Positions 63,873 through 64,000 of a stretch of 64,000 nt of DNA are shown one piece after another (positions within the stretch are counted from its first letter, which is position 1; the number at the start of each line of letters is the position of its first letter). The position numbers were made by a program, and so were the translations under genes. The stretch lies in assembly GCF_006016075.1 (NCBI RefSeq), contig NZ_CP040093.1, positions 2,273,501 through 2,337,500 on the forward strand, written 5' to 3'. The notes beneath the pieces are model-generated. The model was not told where the DNA came from and did not search any database. It saw only the letters and a list, made by a program, of their open reading frames with translations. The stretch is from Caloramator sp. E03 (GTDB lineage: Bacteria > Bacillota > Clostridia > Clostridiales > Caloramatoraceae).

Positions 63873-63909
63873 AGAATTTCCTCCAAAATGTATGTTTAAA
63901 GTAAAAGCA

Positions 63910-63957
63910 GGGATTTGGCAAGAAACTCTTATAATAGTCTATTTCTTGACAAATCCC
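63910..63957. promoter_or_regulatory. long inverted repeat upstream of the ATP-grasp gene
   Basis: GGGATTTGGCAAGAAA (63910-63925) and TTTCTTGACAAATCCC (63942-63957) pair with a single mismatch around 16 bases. On the minus strand a T-rich stretch (CTGCTTTTACTTT) follows, so it may be the terminator of a gene beyond the window, or a regulatory hairpin in the ATP-grasp leader. Confidence 0.5.
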
Positions 63958-64000
63958 AACTGTAATCATAATAAAACCATTTACTTTTTTGCTTTTATAG

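Noticed and set aside
1-64000. tRNA, rRNA and CRISPR arrays
   Set aside because: No cloverleaf-like CCA-ended units, rRNA signature segments or regularly spaced repeats with unique spacers were found on reading through; short RNAs could still be missed without a search tool.

Overview
The window reads as chromosomal DNA of an anaerobic, endospore-forming, AT-rich member of the Clostridia. The evidence is the spoIIAA-spoIIAB-sigF and spoVA operons, pyruvate formate-lyase, a reverse-type rubrerythrin, the arginine deiminase pathway, TTG/GTG starts with strong GGAGG sites, and short intergenic regions with U-tailed hairpins. A relative of Clostridium or Caloramator is my guess; there is no rRNA or tRNA here to settle it. 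I see no CRISPR array and no prophage. One complete IS200-type element is present.

Layout. 1-11 kb: central metabolism. It holds pyruvate carboxylase, an old-yellow-enzyme/2-enoate-reductase-like flavoenzyme with a TetR regulator and a palindromic operator, a ZTP (pfl) riboswitch in front of pflB-pflA, and asparaginase. 11-21 kb: membrane proteins, a cadmium/zinc efflux pair (cadC-cadA) with its operator, a TIM-barrel protein, a holin-like protein, a TSCPD protein, rubrerythrin and an HD hydrolase. 21.8-25.1 kb: arcA-arcB-arcC, turning arginine into ATP. 25-31.6 kb: envelope and surface proteins (DUF441, an amidase gene broken by a one-base slip, an M15 peptidase lipoprotein, HtrA), the IS200 element, and a class V aminotransferase. 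31.9-36.3 kb: a CstA transporter with a LytS/LytR sensor-regulator pair, PsiE, and a candidate LytTR direct-repeat operator before cstA. 36.3-46.5 kb: envelope polysaccharide genes (deacetylase, TagA, GT4, AlaX-like editing protein), divergent murJ, two small-molecule transporters and a phosphodiester glycosidase pair. 46.6-50 kb: hutH-hutI plus free-methionine-sulfoxide reductase. 50-56 kb: a PdaA-like deacetylase, a solitary DNA methyltransferase coupled to a DUF72 gene, SOS-controlled dinB, and speE. 56.5-57.4 kb: a manganese (yybP-ykoY) riboswitch and a UPF0016 exporter. 57.5-61.7 kb: sporulation. 62-64 kb: a DUF2156 protein and an ATP-grasp ligase.

The best leads for something undescribed are: (1) a structured repeat of about 140-185 bp present twice (36376-36559 and 42389-42530), whose ends pair into a long hairpin; (2) short elements built on AAGTAACCGTCCCT, three copies, two forming a 16-bp inverted pair; (3) a 47-codon gene joined to spoVAC; (4) direct repeats exactly two helical turns apart before cstA. 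Many natural starts were reassigned downstream of the longest open frame because the Shine-Dalgarno site or the promoter lies inside the longer frame. All functional calls come from recognised motifs; no database search was possible.
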